The translations under genes and the position numbers were made by a program. The notes beneath the pieces are model-generated. The model was given only the letters and a program-made list of their open reading frames with translations. It made no database searches and was not told where the DNA came from. Shown piece after piece: positions 37,105 to 54,754 of a stretch of DNA of 64,000 nt. Positions within the stretch are counted from its first letter, which is position 1; each line of letters starts with the position of its first letter. This DNA comes from Dictyostelium firmibasis (Eukaryota; Evosea; Eumycetozoa; Dictyosteliales; Dictyosteliaceae): positions 3,800,001-3,864,000 of the forward strand of contig CM069767.1 of NCBI GenBank assembly GCA_036169595.1, read 5' to 3'.

Positions 37105-37420
37105 ATTTGGTGAAACTATTTTTTTTTTGATTTTTTTTTTTTTTTTTTAATTTTTTTTTTTACAAAATTTTTTTTTTTTAAAATTTTTTATTTTTTTATT
37201 TTTTTTTTTTATTTTTGTCGAATCATAACATATGTGGTCAATTCACATATACTCTGCCATACTATTTAATTTTATTAAACCATCTTTATTAATAAAAATA
37301 TATTAAATTGTTATCTTTATTTTTTTTTTTTAAAATTCATAAAATAAAAAAATTAAAAAAATAATAATATAAAGAGATTAATAATATAAATAATAAAATA
37401 AAAACAGTAAAAAAAAAAAA
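36981..37420. other. Intergenic upstream of the Arf-GEF gene
   Basis: 440 bp. It has A and T runs and a small imperfect palindrome, ACATATGTGGTCAATTCACATAT-like, at 37229-37251. I see no gene. Confidence 0.55.
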
Positions 37421-43643
<6,223 letters not shown>

Positions 43644-44020
43644 ATAATGAAAATACGTACAAAAAAAATAAAAATTAATGGAAAAAAAATTAAAAACAAA
43701 ACAAATAAAATAGCCAGCCACCATTTCCAAGAATGTTTTACATAAATTATATTTTAACAAACGTTTGATTTTTTTATTTTATTTTTTTTTTTTTTTAAAT
43801 TTTTCATTTGTTTTTTATTTTTTTTTTTTTTTTTGGAGGTATTTTAAAAAAACAATATTTTTTTTTTTTTTTTTTTTTTTTTGGTTGCCAATTTATATAT
43901 TTACCCCTCAAAAAAAAATTATTCTTTTTAATTTTGTACAGTTAAAATCATATATGATTTATTTTAAATAATAATAGGAAAAAATTTTAAAATATAAATT
44001 AGTGGATATTGATTAAAATA
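43644..44020. other. Intergenic between Arf-GEF and PH-domain genes
   Basis: 377 bp of T-rich DNA with several T runs. AGCCAGCCACC at 43711-43721 is the only G/C-rich word. I see no gene. Confidence 0.55.
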
Positions 44021-46285
44021 ATGATTAGTAGTGGTACAGAAAATCAACCACTATCGCCAACTAAAATTATAGGTAGCGTCGGAAATAGTGGTGGTAGAAA
44101 TGATTTAATTATTAAACTTGTATTTCCGCCATCGTCATCAATAAGAAGTAAATTTATGTTTGTTCAAGAGAATCAAAAAGTAAGTGATATAGTGGATTAT
44201 GCTACACAATTAGCAGGTTTACAACCTGGTTATAGTTTACAGTTATCTGCATCACCAACAACTGGTAGACCTCAATGGTTAGATGATGATTATTTATTTG
44301 CAAGTTATTCAATTCCAACATCTGTATGTATATATAATTAAAGATAATTTCTTTAGTTTTAGTTTTGTTTATTCATATTAATATCCTATATATTTTTTCA
44401 ACAGAGTGAAATTAAAATTAAAAAGAAACCGGGTATAAAAAGAAGAAACACACTTTCAACTATTAAACCAATTAAAGAGGGCAAAGTTCAAAAGCTAACA
44501 TCGATTACAAAGATTTGGACAACACGTTATTTAAGATTATATTCAATGAGATTGGCACACTCCTCAAATGAAAATGATTCAAGTGCTGATCATATTCAAT
44601 TCGCTGATATAACAAATGTTGATAAAGAAGTTAATAGAAAATATACTTTTGTAATTTATTGTCAAAATAGTGGAGGTGTTGGTAATAATAATAGTAATAA
44701 TACACTACCAGTAGGTAGTGGTAATACTGGATTATCACAGAGTCAAACAGTTTCAAGTTTTCAAAATTTAAGTACAAGTACAAATGGTACTAATTTATTT
44801 GCAGAAAGTAAAAAAGAAAAAGAATATGTTTTTAGATGTATAAATCAAAGAGAAGCTGAAGATTGGATAACTTCAATTCGTTCAATGTTAAGATCATCAA
44901 GACCTGATCTTTTATTACCACCTTTAACACCATTTTTATCTGTAAATAATAAGAACAATAATAATAATAGTAATAATTTAATTTTACCCCCATCCCCATC
45001 CTTTAGTAATAATAATAGTAGTAATAATAACAATAATAATAATACATGGACATCACCAATATTACCAACAACACCAATATCATCTTCCTCATTAAATCAA
45101 AATGTAACACCAATAAATGAGGGAAAAGTTACTACCATTGATAGAGAAACAACACCAACACAAACGCCAACTAAACAAAGATCACTTTCATTCTCATTTT
45201 CAAAACTTGGTAGTAGTAATAAGAGAAAAGAATTACCATTTATACAACAAACTCAGTCATCATCATCACCATCACCATCATCATCCTCATCAACAGATAC
45301 TACAACACCACCATCACAAACTTTATCAGAAAGAAATAACCAACTAGAGGAGGAAATAAAGAGATTAAATGAGACATTAAATAGGGATACTAAATCTAAA
45401 GCAGAGCTTGAAAAGAAGTATCAAAAGATTAAAGCGAAAATGGCAATTTTAAAGAAACAAAGATCAAGATCTATCTCTACTCCTGCAACACCTGAAGTTT
45501 CAAGAAAGGATAAATCTTCTTTCATTTCAACATTTTTAATTGGTGGTAGTAGAATAAAGGATAAAGATAAAGATTCTCTACAGCAGCAACAACAGCAACA
45601 AAACACTACAACAACAACAAATTCTATAACCACACCACAAATTTCACACAAACGTCATTCATCAAGTTCTCAATCATATAATTTAATTAATGGAAGTTCA
45701 TATTCAAATAAAGGAGGTATGATGGGAATGATGGACGATGATAATACAGATAATGATATAACAAGTAGTGAGATGTTTACCGGTAGCGTATTTGATGATG
45801 CAGCATCTGTATCTGATTTTGAAAAGGATAAAGAGATTAAGGAGTTGAGGGATCAATTAGTTAGAATTAAAGAAAAGATGCAATCTGACCTCAATGAAAA
45901 AACTAAAGTTGAAGGTTCATTTAAACAATTGGAGAAAGAATTATTCACTCAAAAGAAATTGGATGAAAAGAGAGAAAGAGAGATACTTGTAATTGAACAA
46001 AGACAAGATGATCAATTAGATGCTATGGTCGAGTTGGCCTCTCGTCTAAAGAAAACTTTGTTTGATTTAAAAGAGAAGTTAGAAAATGAACAACAACAAG
46101 ATGAAGAAAATCAACAATTTGAAGAAGAAAATGATGATGAAGAGTTAGATGTAGATTATGGTGATATTGGAGATGACTTAGATGATGAAGACGATAAAAA
46201 TCAATCTTTTAACGAAAGTGGTATTATTACAACTGCATCTATAAAAGAAGATATTGATTATCAGGATCACAAACCAAGTATTTAA
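44021..46285 (+). CDS. PH-domain and coiled-coil protein with ubiquitin-like N-terminus
   Basis: Two exons: 44021-44323 and 44405-46285, about 727 residues. Residues 25-100 (LIIKLVFPPSSSIRSKFMF, VSDIVDYATQLAGL) resemble a ubiquitin-like, Ras-binding or talin F0-type fold. Residues about 120-260 are a PH domain, from KEGKVQKLTSITKIWTTRYLRLY to the closing amphipathic helix QREAEDWITSIRSML, with an Asn/Ser/Gly insert in the middle loop. Then come Ser/Thr/Pro/Asn-rich linkers. Two coiled coils follow (LSERNNQLEEEIKRLNETL and later KEIKELRDQLVRIKEKM), and the C-terminus is acidic. A membrane or cytoskeleton adaptor is the likely role. I do not recognise a named orthologue. Confidence 0.78.
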
Positions 46286-46460
46286 TTTTATTTTAAAAAA
46301 AAGACAAAAACAACAATAAAATTTTATTTTTTTCTTTAAAATTTTATGTTATTTAGAACATTCAATCGATAAATTAAAAAAATCAAAGGCTATACATTTA
46401 TAGAAAAAAATATAATTATTTTAATTAAAAAAAAAATAGGATGATTTATTCATAAAGAAC

Positions 46461-48931
46461 TTAAATAAATTGTACAATTAATAATAACATTAATAAATTT
46501 AAGGAAATGGATAGAGTTGAAGATGTTGATCCATCTTCGCTATGGTTTGGAGATGTAGTAGGAGATGATGTTGTTGTTGATGGAACAGGTGTTGTTGATG
46601 GAGTAGGTGTTGTTGATGGAGTAGGTGTTGTTGATGGAGTGGGTGTCTGTTGTTGAATATAACTGACAGGAGTAGAAACAACAAAACCTCCAACATTCAA
46701 TGTTAAAACATATGTATCACCTGCTTGATTAGATGGATATGTCATGGTTAATTTTGAGGTAGTCAATGATGAAATTGAACATTTTGTACCATTAATATCC
46801 ACTGAAACCAACGATATATTATTGGTAACAAATGAACCATCAATGGAGATAGAACCACCCGTAGTGTTCAAAATTAATTTTTCTTCAGAGATACTGATTG
46901 AGCTGAAATAATAAAATGAAACTACATTTGAAATTTGACCACCGACATTTGCAAATATTGTTAATTTGGTTTCATTTGGTATACTTGGTAAATTGGAAAT
47001 GTTGAAGCCAATCATGTTATCAAAACCATTACCACCAAGGGCATTGGTAAAAGTTAATGGTGTACCATTAAGAGTGATATTATTTTGATTAATAAAATCG
47101 AAACCTGTTCCGTTGATTGTGAAAATCTTTTGTCCTTCAATCTCTAAAAAACCATAAGATTTAATAAATGGAGGAATGTAACTGTAATTGAAACTTTGAG
47201 TTTGACCATTTTGGAATGTTGCAGAGATATGTTTACCAACTCCTACACCTCTTGGAATAGCGATGAAAAGTTTAGAATTTGGAACAATTACTTGAAGAGG
47301 ATAACTACCCCAACCTAAATAATTTCCTGTAATAATCAACTTGCCTCCACCGTCAGTGGTAACTAATTGATTATAGTCGTCATCAATTTTGAAATTTGGG
47401 CAATATGGAGGAGATGTACTATTAAAATTTGAGAATGGGTTTGGGAAAATAAAAGCGGCATTTCTTCCTCCAAGGCAAAGGAAACATGATGGCACTGTTC
47501 CATTAAGTTCATTATTTACTAGATAAATTTGTGTTTTACAATAGGACTCTGGTATATCTCCAACAATCTATTCAAGAAAATATTAATACACTATGGTAAT
47601 AAAAGATAAAAAAAAAAATTTTATACCTACAAGTGAGTTTGAAGCTGTAAAATAAATAAGAAGAGGTGTATTATCGATATTTGGTAAATTTTGTTCAAAA
47701 ATATTTTCTACTGATGAAAAAGAAGAAAGATTTCTTAGGTCTATTAAATTAAATGAAAATTTACAACTGTATGAACTAAAGATGGCATTTTTTGGAAATT
47801 TAAAACATGGTGTACTTTTACAAGATTCAAATATCATATTTGTTTCTTCAATATCTCTATTATATATAAATGACTATTAGTTTTTATCTTTTTTATAAAG
47901 TGCCAAATTAAAAGTAAAAATACCTACACTGTAAGATAGTCATCTCCTTGAATGTTTGAAAAATCAATATATCCTTTTGATGGATCAATATAAAAACCCT
48001 CACCATCAACATATAAATATGTGAGTGCTGTGAATTTTAATATGAAATTGTCAAGAATGATTGGTTGAGGTGTTCCATCATTAATGAAATTAATTTCAAA
48101 AGCAGAAACATTGGCGAAAATACCTGTATTTGAAAGTGAAATGTTTTTGTAATCATTTTGAGACATATCGTTATAAATATTGAAAAGCAAACTTTTTAAA
48201 TTTGGAAATAATTGGGATAAATTTGAAGGAGTATTTGAATCATATGTAATAGGAATTTGGAGTTCATTTAAATAATTATTAACCTTCAAATTAGATGGAA
48301 GGCTATAACCTTTTAAAGGGGGTGATATAATATAAAAACTTTGAACATTCGAGTTTAACCACACACTGGTTAATTGACATGATACCGAACTCATCTGAAC
48401 TGTTTGTAAACTAGTTGGGAAAGTTACATTTTCTGGCAATGTTTCGTTAAAATTTGAAAATTGTCTAATATTATATGATTTTTCAAAAGATATAATTTAG
48501 GAAATCAATTAATTTTATTATTCCTTAGGTTATTTTTTTATCTTAAATAATAAAACTTACAAACGGTTTAAATTTGATAATTTATAAATATTTTCAAAAA
48601 ATGATAAACTAAAATAAACTCTTTCTGTTGCAATTATAAGGGTTAAATTTGTGAGCAATGTCAAATTTTCAGTAAAAATGGTTTTTAGTGGGGTTGGAGT
48701 TTGATATAATCTAATTTCTGTGATAACTTTATATGAGGATGAATTTTTTGGGTCAATATTTTGACAACTTAACCAATTAGTTCTGGCATCACATGGATCT
48801 ATTGAGGTGTTAAAACCATACAAAGTGTATAGATAAGGAGAAATTACTCCTTTTTGAACCGGGTCAGTAATGCATTTTCCTAGCTGAACTAAATAAATAA
48901 AAATAATTAAAAGAGTTGTAATGATTTTCAT
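46461..48931 (-). CDS. TIG/IPT-domain cell-surface glycoprotein with probable GPI anchor
   Basis: Four exons: 48931-48561, 48464-47928, 47856-47631 and 47567-46461, about 746 residues. A signal peptide ([20 protein letters not shown]) is followed by an LRR-like N-terminal region ([37 protein letters not shown]). Then come two or three immunoglobulin-like TIG/IPT domains, with characteristic IIPGxxL-type strands ([36 protein letters not shown]). [14 protein letters not shown] repeat stalk leads to a C-terminal hydrophobic tail ([17 protein letters not shown]) with no cytoplasmic residues, typical of GPI attachment. Many NxS/T sites are present. Dictyostelium TIG proteins include the Tgr adhesion and allorecognition family; membership of this protein in that family is likely by architecture but unproven. 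Confidence 0.8.
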
Positions 48932-49550
48932 TGTTTTTTAAATGTGATTATAAAAAATTTGAAAAAAAAAAAAAAATCTATTTCTTTTTAAACTCTTTTT
49001 TTTAAAAATGCGGTCAATAATAGATATTTATTTTTAATAAAAAACCATAATAAAACCACAAAAAAAAAAAACCGCTAATGGTGTGAAAACATTAATAAAA
49101 AAATATGAAAATTCACAGATCTCTTTCAAATCTCAAAAAAAAAAAATTTATAATAAATTTAAAAAATAATAATAATTAAATATAGGCTTTACGAAATTCG
49201 TGCAATTTTGATTTCTTTGAAGTTAAAAATATTAGAAAAAAATTTTAACCCATTAAAGATGTTGAAAATTTTTTATTCTTGTAAAATATTAAAAAACAAT
49301 TTCAGAATTTGTCTTAATTAATTTCAAACTTATGTTTGTCCCAAATAAAATTTTTCTTTTTAATTCATCTTTTATTGTATTGTGTGAAAAGAAGCATAAT
49401 AGTATATTTAATATTTTTAAGGGTATTTATTTTTTTTTTTTAAATAAAAATAATAGAGAAAGATATCTTTTAACCATGTTTATAAAAAAAAAAAAAAAAA
49501 AAAAAAATATTGCAAATAGCGTATTGCTCTATAATAAAAAAATAAATTAA

Positions 49551-49620
49551 AATAATATATAAATATTAACTTTATTAAATAAAAAAACATTTCTCATGGA
49601 TATTAATATTAAAAAAAAAA
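49551..49620 (+). mobile_element. Retroelement-tail-like module, plus-strand copy
   Basis: A 52-bp unit (49551-49602) ends CATTTCTCATGGATA and is followed after a few bases by a run of 11 A. It is identical to the reverse complement of 50023-50073 apart from one base in a homopolymer. The unit followed by an A run suggests the 3' end of a non-LTR retrotransposon or a short non-autonomous relative. Family not determined. Confidence 0.5.
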
Positions 49621-49720
49621 AATTTTTTAACATAGACCCATATATCCGATGCCTAAAATTAATTGAATAAACACAAACAAAAACAATTAAATAAACATAT
49701 TGCAAAATTTAATTGTTTTT

Positions 49721-49977
49721 ATTTTTTTTTTTTTTTTTTTAAAACATGGTTGTATCCATGAGAAATGTTTTTTATTTTACAAAGTCAATATTTATAAATT
49801 ATTTTATAGATATGGTTTAATAACAAGAGGGAGTATATTTGGGTTGATTTGGAATTGTGGATTTAATGTGTTTGGCGGTGAGTATGGAGTTGTTGAGTAA
49901 AAGTGTGTTGTATTCTTTTTTGATTGATTTGTTTTTTTTATAAGGCTCGAACCCAAGGTCTTGGCCACGGAGGCTTG

Positions 49978-49980
<3 letters not shown>
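49721..49980 (-). mobile_element. Retroelement-tail-like module with upstream sequence, minus-strand copy
   Basis: On the minus strand this reads from about 49980 to a poly(A) (T run at 49723-49740). It ends with a diverged copy of the module (49804-49753) and a small hairpin, CATGGTTGTATCCATG, right before the tail. The part upstream of the module is less A/T-rich. It contains a B-box-like word GGGTTCGAGCC (about 49955-49945) and a short open frame ending TIPNQPKYTPSCY. It looks like a 5'-truncated non-LTR element or a tRNA-related SINE-like copy. Confidence 0.45.
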
Positions 49981-50013
<33 letters not shown>

Positions 50014-50074
50014 ACATGGTTGTATCCATGAGAAATGTTTTTTATTTAATAAAGTTAATATTTATATATTATTC
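49979..50074 (-). mobile_element. Retroelement-tail-like module, second minus-strand copy
   Basis: Module 50073-50023, the same CATGGTTGTATCCATG hairpin, and a poly(A) tail seen as a T run at about 49980-50009. It is almost identical to the inverted copy at 49551-49602, so these two are younger or from the same burst, while the copy at 49753-49804 has diverged. Confidence 0.5.
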
Positions 50075-50076
50075 TC

Positions 50077-50345
50077 ACCATTAACACTTGGAACGTCAGA
50101 GGTTGGTCATCACCAAAAGCCTTCCTAGACAAATCCGATTACATCACTTCCTTCCTTATTCAAACCAACTCCAATACCTTCGCAACAGAAATCAATAACA
50201 TCCCAACCTCATACCACAAACACTACCTAAACTCCCCCTACACTATTAATTGGAGAGGTATAGGAGTGGCAATACTTAATCACCAATCCCAACCACACTT
50301 TGATCTCACCAATCCATATAATCCCTGGTCGAGCAATCGTTGGTT
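50077..50345 (+). mobile_element. Non-LTR retrotransposon (TRE-type) endonuclease fragment
   Basis: An open frame of about 87 codons reads TINTWNVRGWSSPKAFLDKS, then SFLIQTNSNTF and INWRGIGVAIL. These are the N-terminal strands of an apurinic-type (EEP) endonuclease, with the TWNVRG motif that opens LINE ORF2. GC content is far above the surroundings, and C-ending codons dominate, as in Dictyostelium TRE elements. Only the endonuclease N-terminus remains; catalytic residues further in and the reverse transcriptase are absent, so this is a dead fragment. It lies about 90 bp from the tRNA-Ala 3' end. TRE elements are known to integrate next to tRNA genes (TRE5 upstream, TRE3 downstream); the downstream side fits TRE3. 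Confidence 0.75.
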
Positions 50346-50391
50346 CGTAGTGGCTTGTGATTCAACGTGAAACCACAATTAGCTCGTCAAC

Positions 50392-50404
50392 GAGAATCGA
50401 ACAC
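50392..50404 (-). promoter_or_regulatory. External B-box-like element / tRNA 3'-end remnant downstream of the tRNA gene
   Basis: GTGTTCGATTCTC on the tRNA strand, about 30 bp beyond the tRNA 3' end, resembles the RNA polymerase III B box (GGTTCGANNCC). Dictyostelium tRNA genes are known to carry extra B boxes downstream. The flanks (GGTCGCGT on one side, GTTGACGAGC on the other) also look like the T arm and acceptor of a tRNA, so it may instead be a tRNA 3' remnant. Confidence 0.45.
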
Positions 50405-50433
50405 GCGACCTTAAAAAATTTAGATCCAAAATT

Positions 50434-50528
50434 TGGAGAAGAAGGGTATCGATCCCTTTACCTTATGGAACTCTGATTTCGTTGCTGTTTATGCAAACCA
50501 TACGCTCTACCATATGAGCTACATCCCC
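50434..50528 (-). tRNA. tRNA-Ala(UGC) with a 22-nt intron
   Basis: Minus strand, 95 nt. Acceptor GGGGATG pairs with CTTCTCC (one T-T mismatch at 6-67), and the pair at 3-70 is G-U, the alanine identity element. The D arm is GCTC/GAGC with A box TAGCTCATATGG. The anticodon stem TATGG/CCATA encloses loop TTTGCA-T with anticodon TGC. A 22-nt insert (50491-50470, starting TAAACAGC) lies after position 37, the canonical intron site. The variable loop is AGGTA. The T arm is AAGGG/CCCTT with loop ATCGATA, so position 54 is A rather than T. Discriminator A is at 50434, and T runs follow downstream. Without the intron it is exactly 73 nt. The acceptor mismatch leaves a small chance of a decaying copy. 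Confidence 0.8.
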
Positions 50529-50835
50529 TTTTTTATTTTTTTTGAAAAATTTACAAGTATTTTAGTTTTTTTGAAAAGGGGAAAAAAAAGAAAAAATAAA
50601 AATTCAATTTTAAGTTTATTCTTGGTTTCTATTTAAAAAATAACAGGAAACCTATAGTAAACCCAAAGAAAATATTAGATGATATCCATTTACTTCACTA
50701 GTAATACTAATTCTTGATTTATATTTTTGGTGACTCACCAAAAATATATTGCAAAAAAAAAATTTAAAAAATTTAAAAAATTTAAAAAAAAAATATAAAA
50801 AAAAAGGTCAGTGTTAAAATTAAATTCCAAGCATA

Positions 50836-51142
50836 ATGACAAAGATTGTATTTGTAACAGTTGGCACAACAAAATTTGATGATTTAATAGATAAAGTTGA
50901 TTCACCAAAATTATTTAATATACTATTAAAATATGGATATAGCAAAATGATCATTCAAATTGGAAATTATAGTGGAACAATTCAAAATTCATTACCATTC
51001 TGTGAGGTTGATATTGCCAAAAGTAGTAGTTCAACTACAGTATTCAATTCTTTTTATTTTGATTATAAACCATCACTTTCTGAATTTATGAAAAACTCTG
51101 ATTTAATAATTTCTCATGCTGGTGAGGTTACAAGCGAGCAAA

Positions 51143-51213
<71 letters not shown>

Positions 51214-52271
51214 ACAATCAAAAACCTTTTATAGCTATATAAAAATAATTATTAATTATAGTAATATTATTATAGGATCCGGATCTATTTTAGAATCTTT
51301 AGAAAATAATAAACCATGTATATGTGTTGTCAATGATAAGTTAATGGATAATCACCAAAAAGAATTAGCCGATAAACTATCTAATCTTTCATATATTTTA
51401 TCAACTAAACCATCATCATTATATGAAACTATTGAAACCAAATTAAATGAATATCTAAAGAATAGAGTTTATTTGGATAAGTCAATTCATCAAAAAGCAC
51501 AACAACATTTTGCAACATCTTTATCAAATCAATTTAAATTAACAAATAATAATAATAATAATAATAATAAAACAACATCATCATCAACAGCAGCAGCAAC
51601 AGCAACAACAACAAAATCCAAGAAACAATTAAAGACTATGGTGGTTTTAGGATCCGGTGGCCATACCACTGAAATGTTTTATCTTTTAAAAAAAGTTGAC
51701 AGAAATAAATTCAGTCCAATCACTTATGTATTAGCTGATAATGATAAAAGATCTGAAGATAAAATTAAAATTGAAGATTCTTCATCACCAATTATAAAGA
51801 AAATTCCAAGAAGTAGAAATGTTGGTCAATCATTTTTTAAAAGTATTTTTACAACTGTATGTTTTTTTTTTTTTTTTTTTATTAATATTAATCTCCATCT
51901 TTATTTAAATTATATTAACTATATATATATATATATATTTATATCACTAACTTTTTATTATAAATTAGTTAATCGCATTATTTTACTCAATGTTATTAAT
52001 ATTTAAAGAAACCCCAGATACTCTTATATGTAATGGACCAGGTACATGTGTACCATTGGTAGTTAGTGTATTATTACTAAGATGGCTTAGAATTAAAAAG
52101 GACTCAAAGATTATTTATATTGAAAGTTTAGCAAGAGTAAATGATTTATCACTATCTGGTAAAATACTACAACATGTCTCTGATTGGTTCGTTGTTCAAT
52201 GGCCTGAATTACTAAGTAAAACTGATTCAAGTAATGTATCTTGTATAAATTTATTCTTTGAAACTTTTTGA
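50836..52271 (+). CDS. Fused Alg13-Alg14 UDP-GlcNAc transferase (second step of lipid-linked oligosaccharide synthesis)
   Basis: Three exons: 50836-51121, 51276-51856 and 51969-52271, about 389 residues. Residues 1-190 are Alg13 (GT28-type C domain): IVFVTVGTTKFDDLID at the start, and ISHAGSGSILESL spanning the first splice join, with AGSGS the UDP-GlcNAc-binding loop. After an Asn/Ser/Thr/Ala linker, residues about 215-389 are Alg14: VVLGSGGHTTEM, ICNGPGTCVPLVVSVLLL, SKIIYIESLARV, LSGKILQHVSDWFVVQWPEL. In yeast and man, Alg13 and Alg14 are separate polypeptides that form the ER-membrane enzyme adding the second GlcNAc to dolichol-PP-GlcNAc; fused forms are known in some protists. The N-terminal membrane anchor of Alg14 is replaced by Alg13. 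The gene converges with the SFT2 gene (163 bp between stops). Confidence 0.92.
51142..51214. repeat. (AAAT)n microsatellite in intron 1 of alg13-alg14
   Basis: About 18 tandem TAAA units in the 154-bp intron. Confidence 0.95.
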
Positions 52272-52404
52272 AAATTTTTAAAATAGAATGATTAATAAAA
52301 AAAATGATAAAATAAAATGATAAAAAAAATATATAAATGATTTATTAAATAATGAATTTTTTATTATCGATAGTTTATATTACATATAAAAGGAAAAAAA
52401 AGGT

Positions 52405-53306
<902 letters not shown>

Positions 53307-53460
53307 TTTTTATTTTTTTTATTTTTACTTTTTTATTTTTTATTTTTTTTATTTTTTTAAGATTTCGTTTGTTTTAATTCTCATATTATCCTTCAAAGGA
53401 ATTTAAATAAATAAATATCTATTTTCTTCTTTTTTTTTATTTTTTTTAATTGAAAATAAA

Positions 53461-53510
<50 letters not shown>

Positions 53511-53652
53511 TTAAAAAAAATAAAAAAAAAGTAAAAAAAAATAAAAAATAAAAAAAAATTAAAATAAACCACAAATTATTCGTTTCATGGTTTACCAAAT
53601 TAAAATTTTAAAATTAATTTAATTATAATTTAAAAAAAAAAAATAAAGAATA

Positions 53653-53684
<32 letters not shown>

Positions 53685-53742
53685 TCAAAATTCTTGAATT
53701 TTTACCAAATTTAAAAAAAAAAAAAAAAAAAATTAATATTTA

Positions 53743-53794
<52 letters not shown>

Positions 53795-53822
53795 TTTAAA
53801 TAAAAAATTTTAAAAAAATAAA

Positions 53823-53862
<40 letters not shown>

Positions 53863-54207
53863 GATATCGATTTGATTGTTGATTTAAACCTTTTTAAAAA
53901 TGAAAAAATTGGTATCGATGAAAAAAAAAAAAAAAAAAAAATGAATAAAATGAAATTGTTTATTATAATCTCTAAAACAAAGCTCGAAAATCTATTTTTA
54001 AAAATAATATTAAAACCATTTTATAAATGAAAGTGTTCGAAATGATTATTCGCATTTAAATTTAATTTGATGTAAATTTTTATTAATTTTTTTAATTTTT
54101 TTTTCTTTTTTTTTTTTAATTGATTTTACAAATAATCACACCTTATCATCCAATCAACAAAAAAAAAAATAAAAAATAAAAAATAAAAAAATAAAAAAAA
54201 ATAAAAA

Positions 54208-54245
<38 letters not shown>

Positions 54246-54294
54246 AATATCCAAGATCAATCAACCTTGTCTGAAATTCATTTTATTGAGTTAA

Positions 54295-54326
<32 letters not shown>

Positions 54327-54355
54327 CGCAATGTGTGATGTACTGTTGATCAATT

Positions 54356-54371
54356 GTGTGGGACCACACCC
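54356..54371. promoter_or_regulatory. G-box dyad GTGTGG-GA-CCACAC
   Basis: A perfect inverted repeat of two GTGTGG half-sites with a 2-bp spacer, running on into CCCCC, 384 bp upstream of the gene at 54755. It is close to the GBF-type G-box of cAMP-induced Dictyostelium genes. The (CA)n tract at 54620-54646 recalls CA-rich elements of prespore promoters. Function inferred. Confidence 0.4.
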
Positions 54372-54605
54372 CCAACTATATGATGGTGGTATTTTTACAA
54401 AATGATTTTAAAATAGTTCAACCCCACAAAATAATTATGATGGTTGGAAAAAAAAAATAAAAAAAAATAAAAAATAAAATAAAAAAAAAAAAAAATTTCA
54501 GGTTTGATATTGATATGATTGAAAAAAAAAAAAAAAAAAAAAAAAAAGATAAAAGAATATAAAATTTTTTTTTTTTCTTTTAATTTTAAATAAGTTAAAT
54601 ACACC

Positions 54606-54646
54606 CACCACCAAAAACACACATACACACACACACACACACACAC
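54606..54646. repeat. (CA)n-rich tract
   Basis: CACCACCAAAAACACAC leads into about 12 CA units, about 110 bp 5' of the gene at 54755. It may be a regulatory CA-rich element or a simple microsatellite. Confidence 0.8.
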
Positions 54647-54754
54647 TTGTAAAATAAATAATTCTTAAAACCTATAAAAAATTTTTTATTTAAAAAAAAA
54701 AAAAAAACTTAGTTATTTGAAATAAAAAAAAGTCTTAAAAAAATAAAAAAAAAG

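Larger units (their letters stand above)
48932..50076. other. Intergenic with retroelement-tail modules
   Basis: From 48932 to about 49550 the DNA is A/T-rich with no gene; open frames at 49332-49550 and 49700-49900 are low-complexity. From 49551 on, three copies of a module described separately occur, interspersed with T runs. Confidence 0.6.
53307..54754. other. Divergent promoter region, SFT2 (-) / unknown membrane protein (+)
   Basis: 1.45 kb of A and T runs, several over 30 bases. The less A/T-rich pieces are at 53860-53925 (with two ATATCGAT/GTATCGAT words), at 53975-54060, a dyad G-box at 54356-54371 and a (CA)n tract at 54620-54646. I see no coding frame. Confidence 0.6.

Noticed and set aside
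49332-49550. 72-codon open frame left of the tRNA island
   Set aside because: Lys/Phe/Asn low complexity, with no homology and no conserved start.
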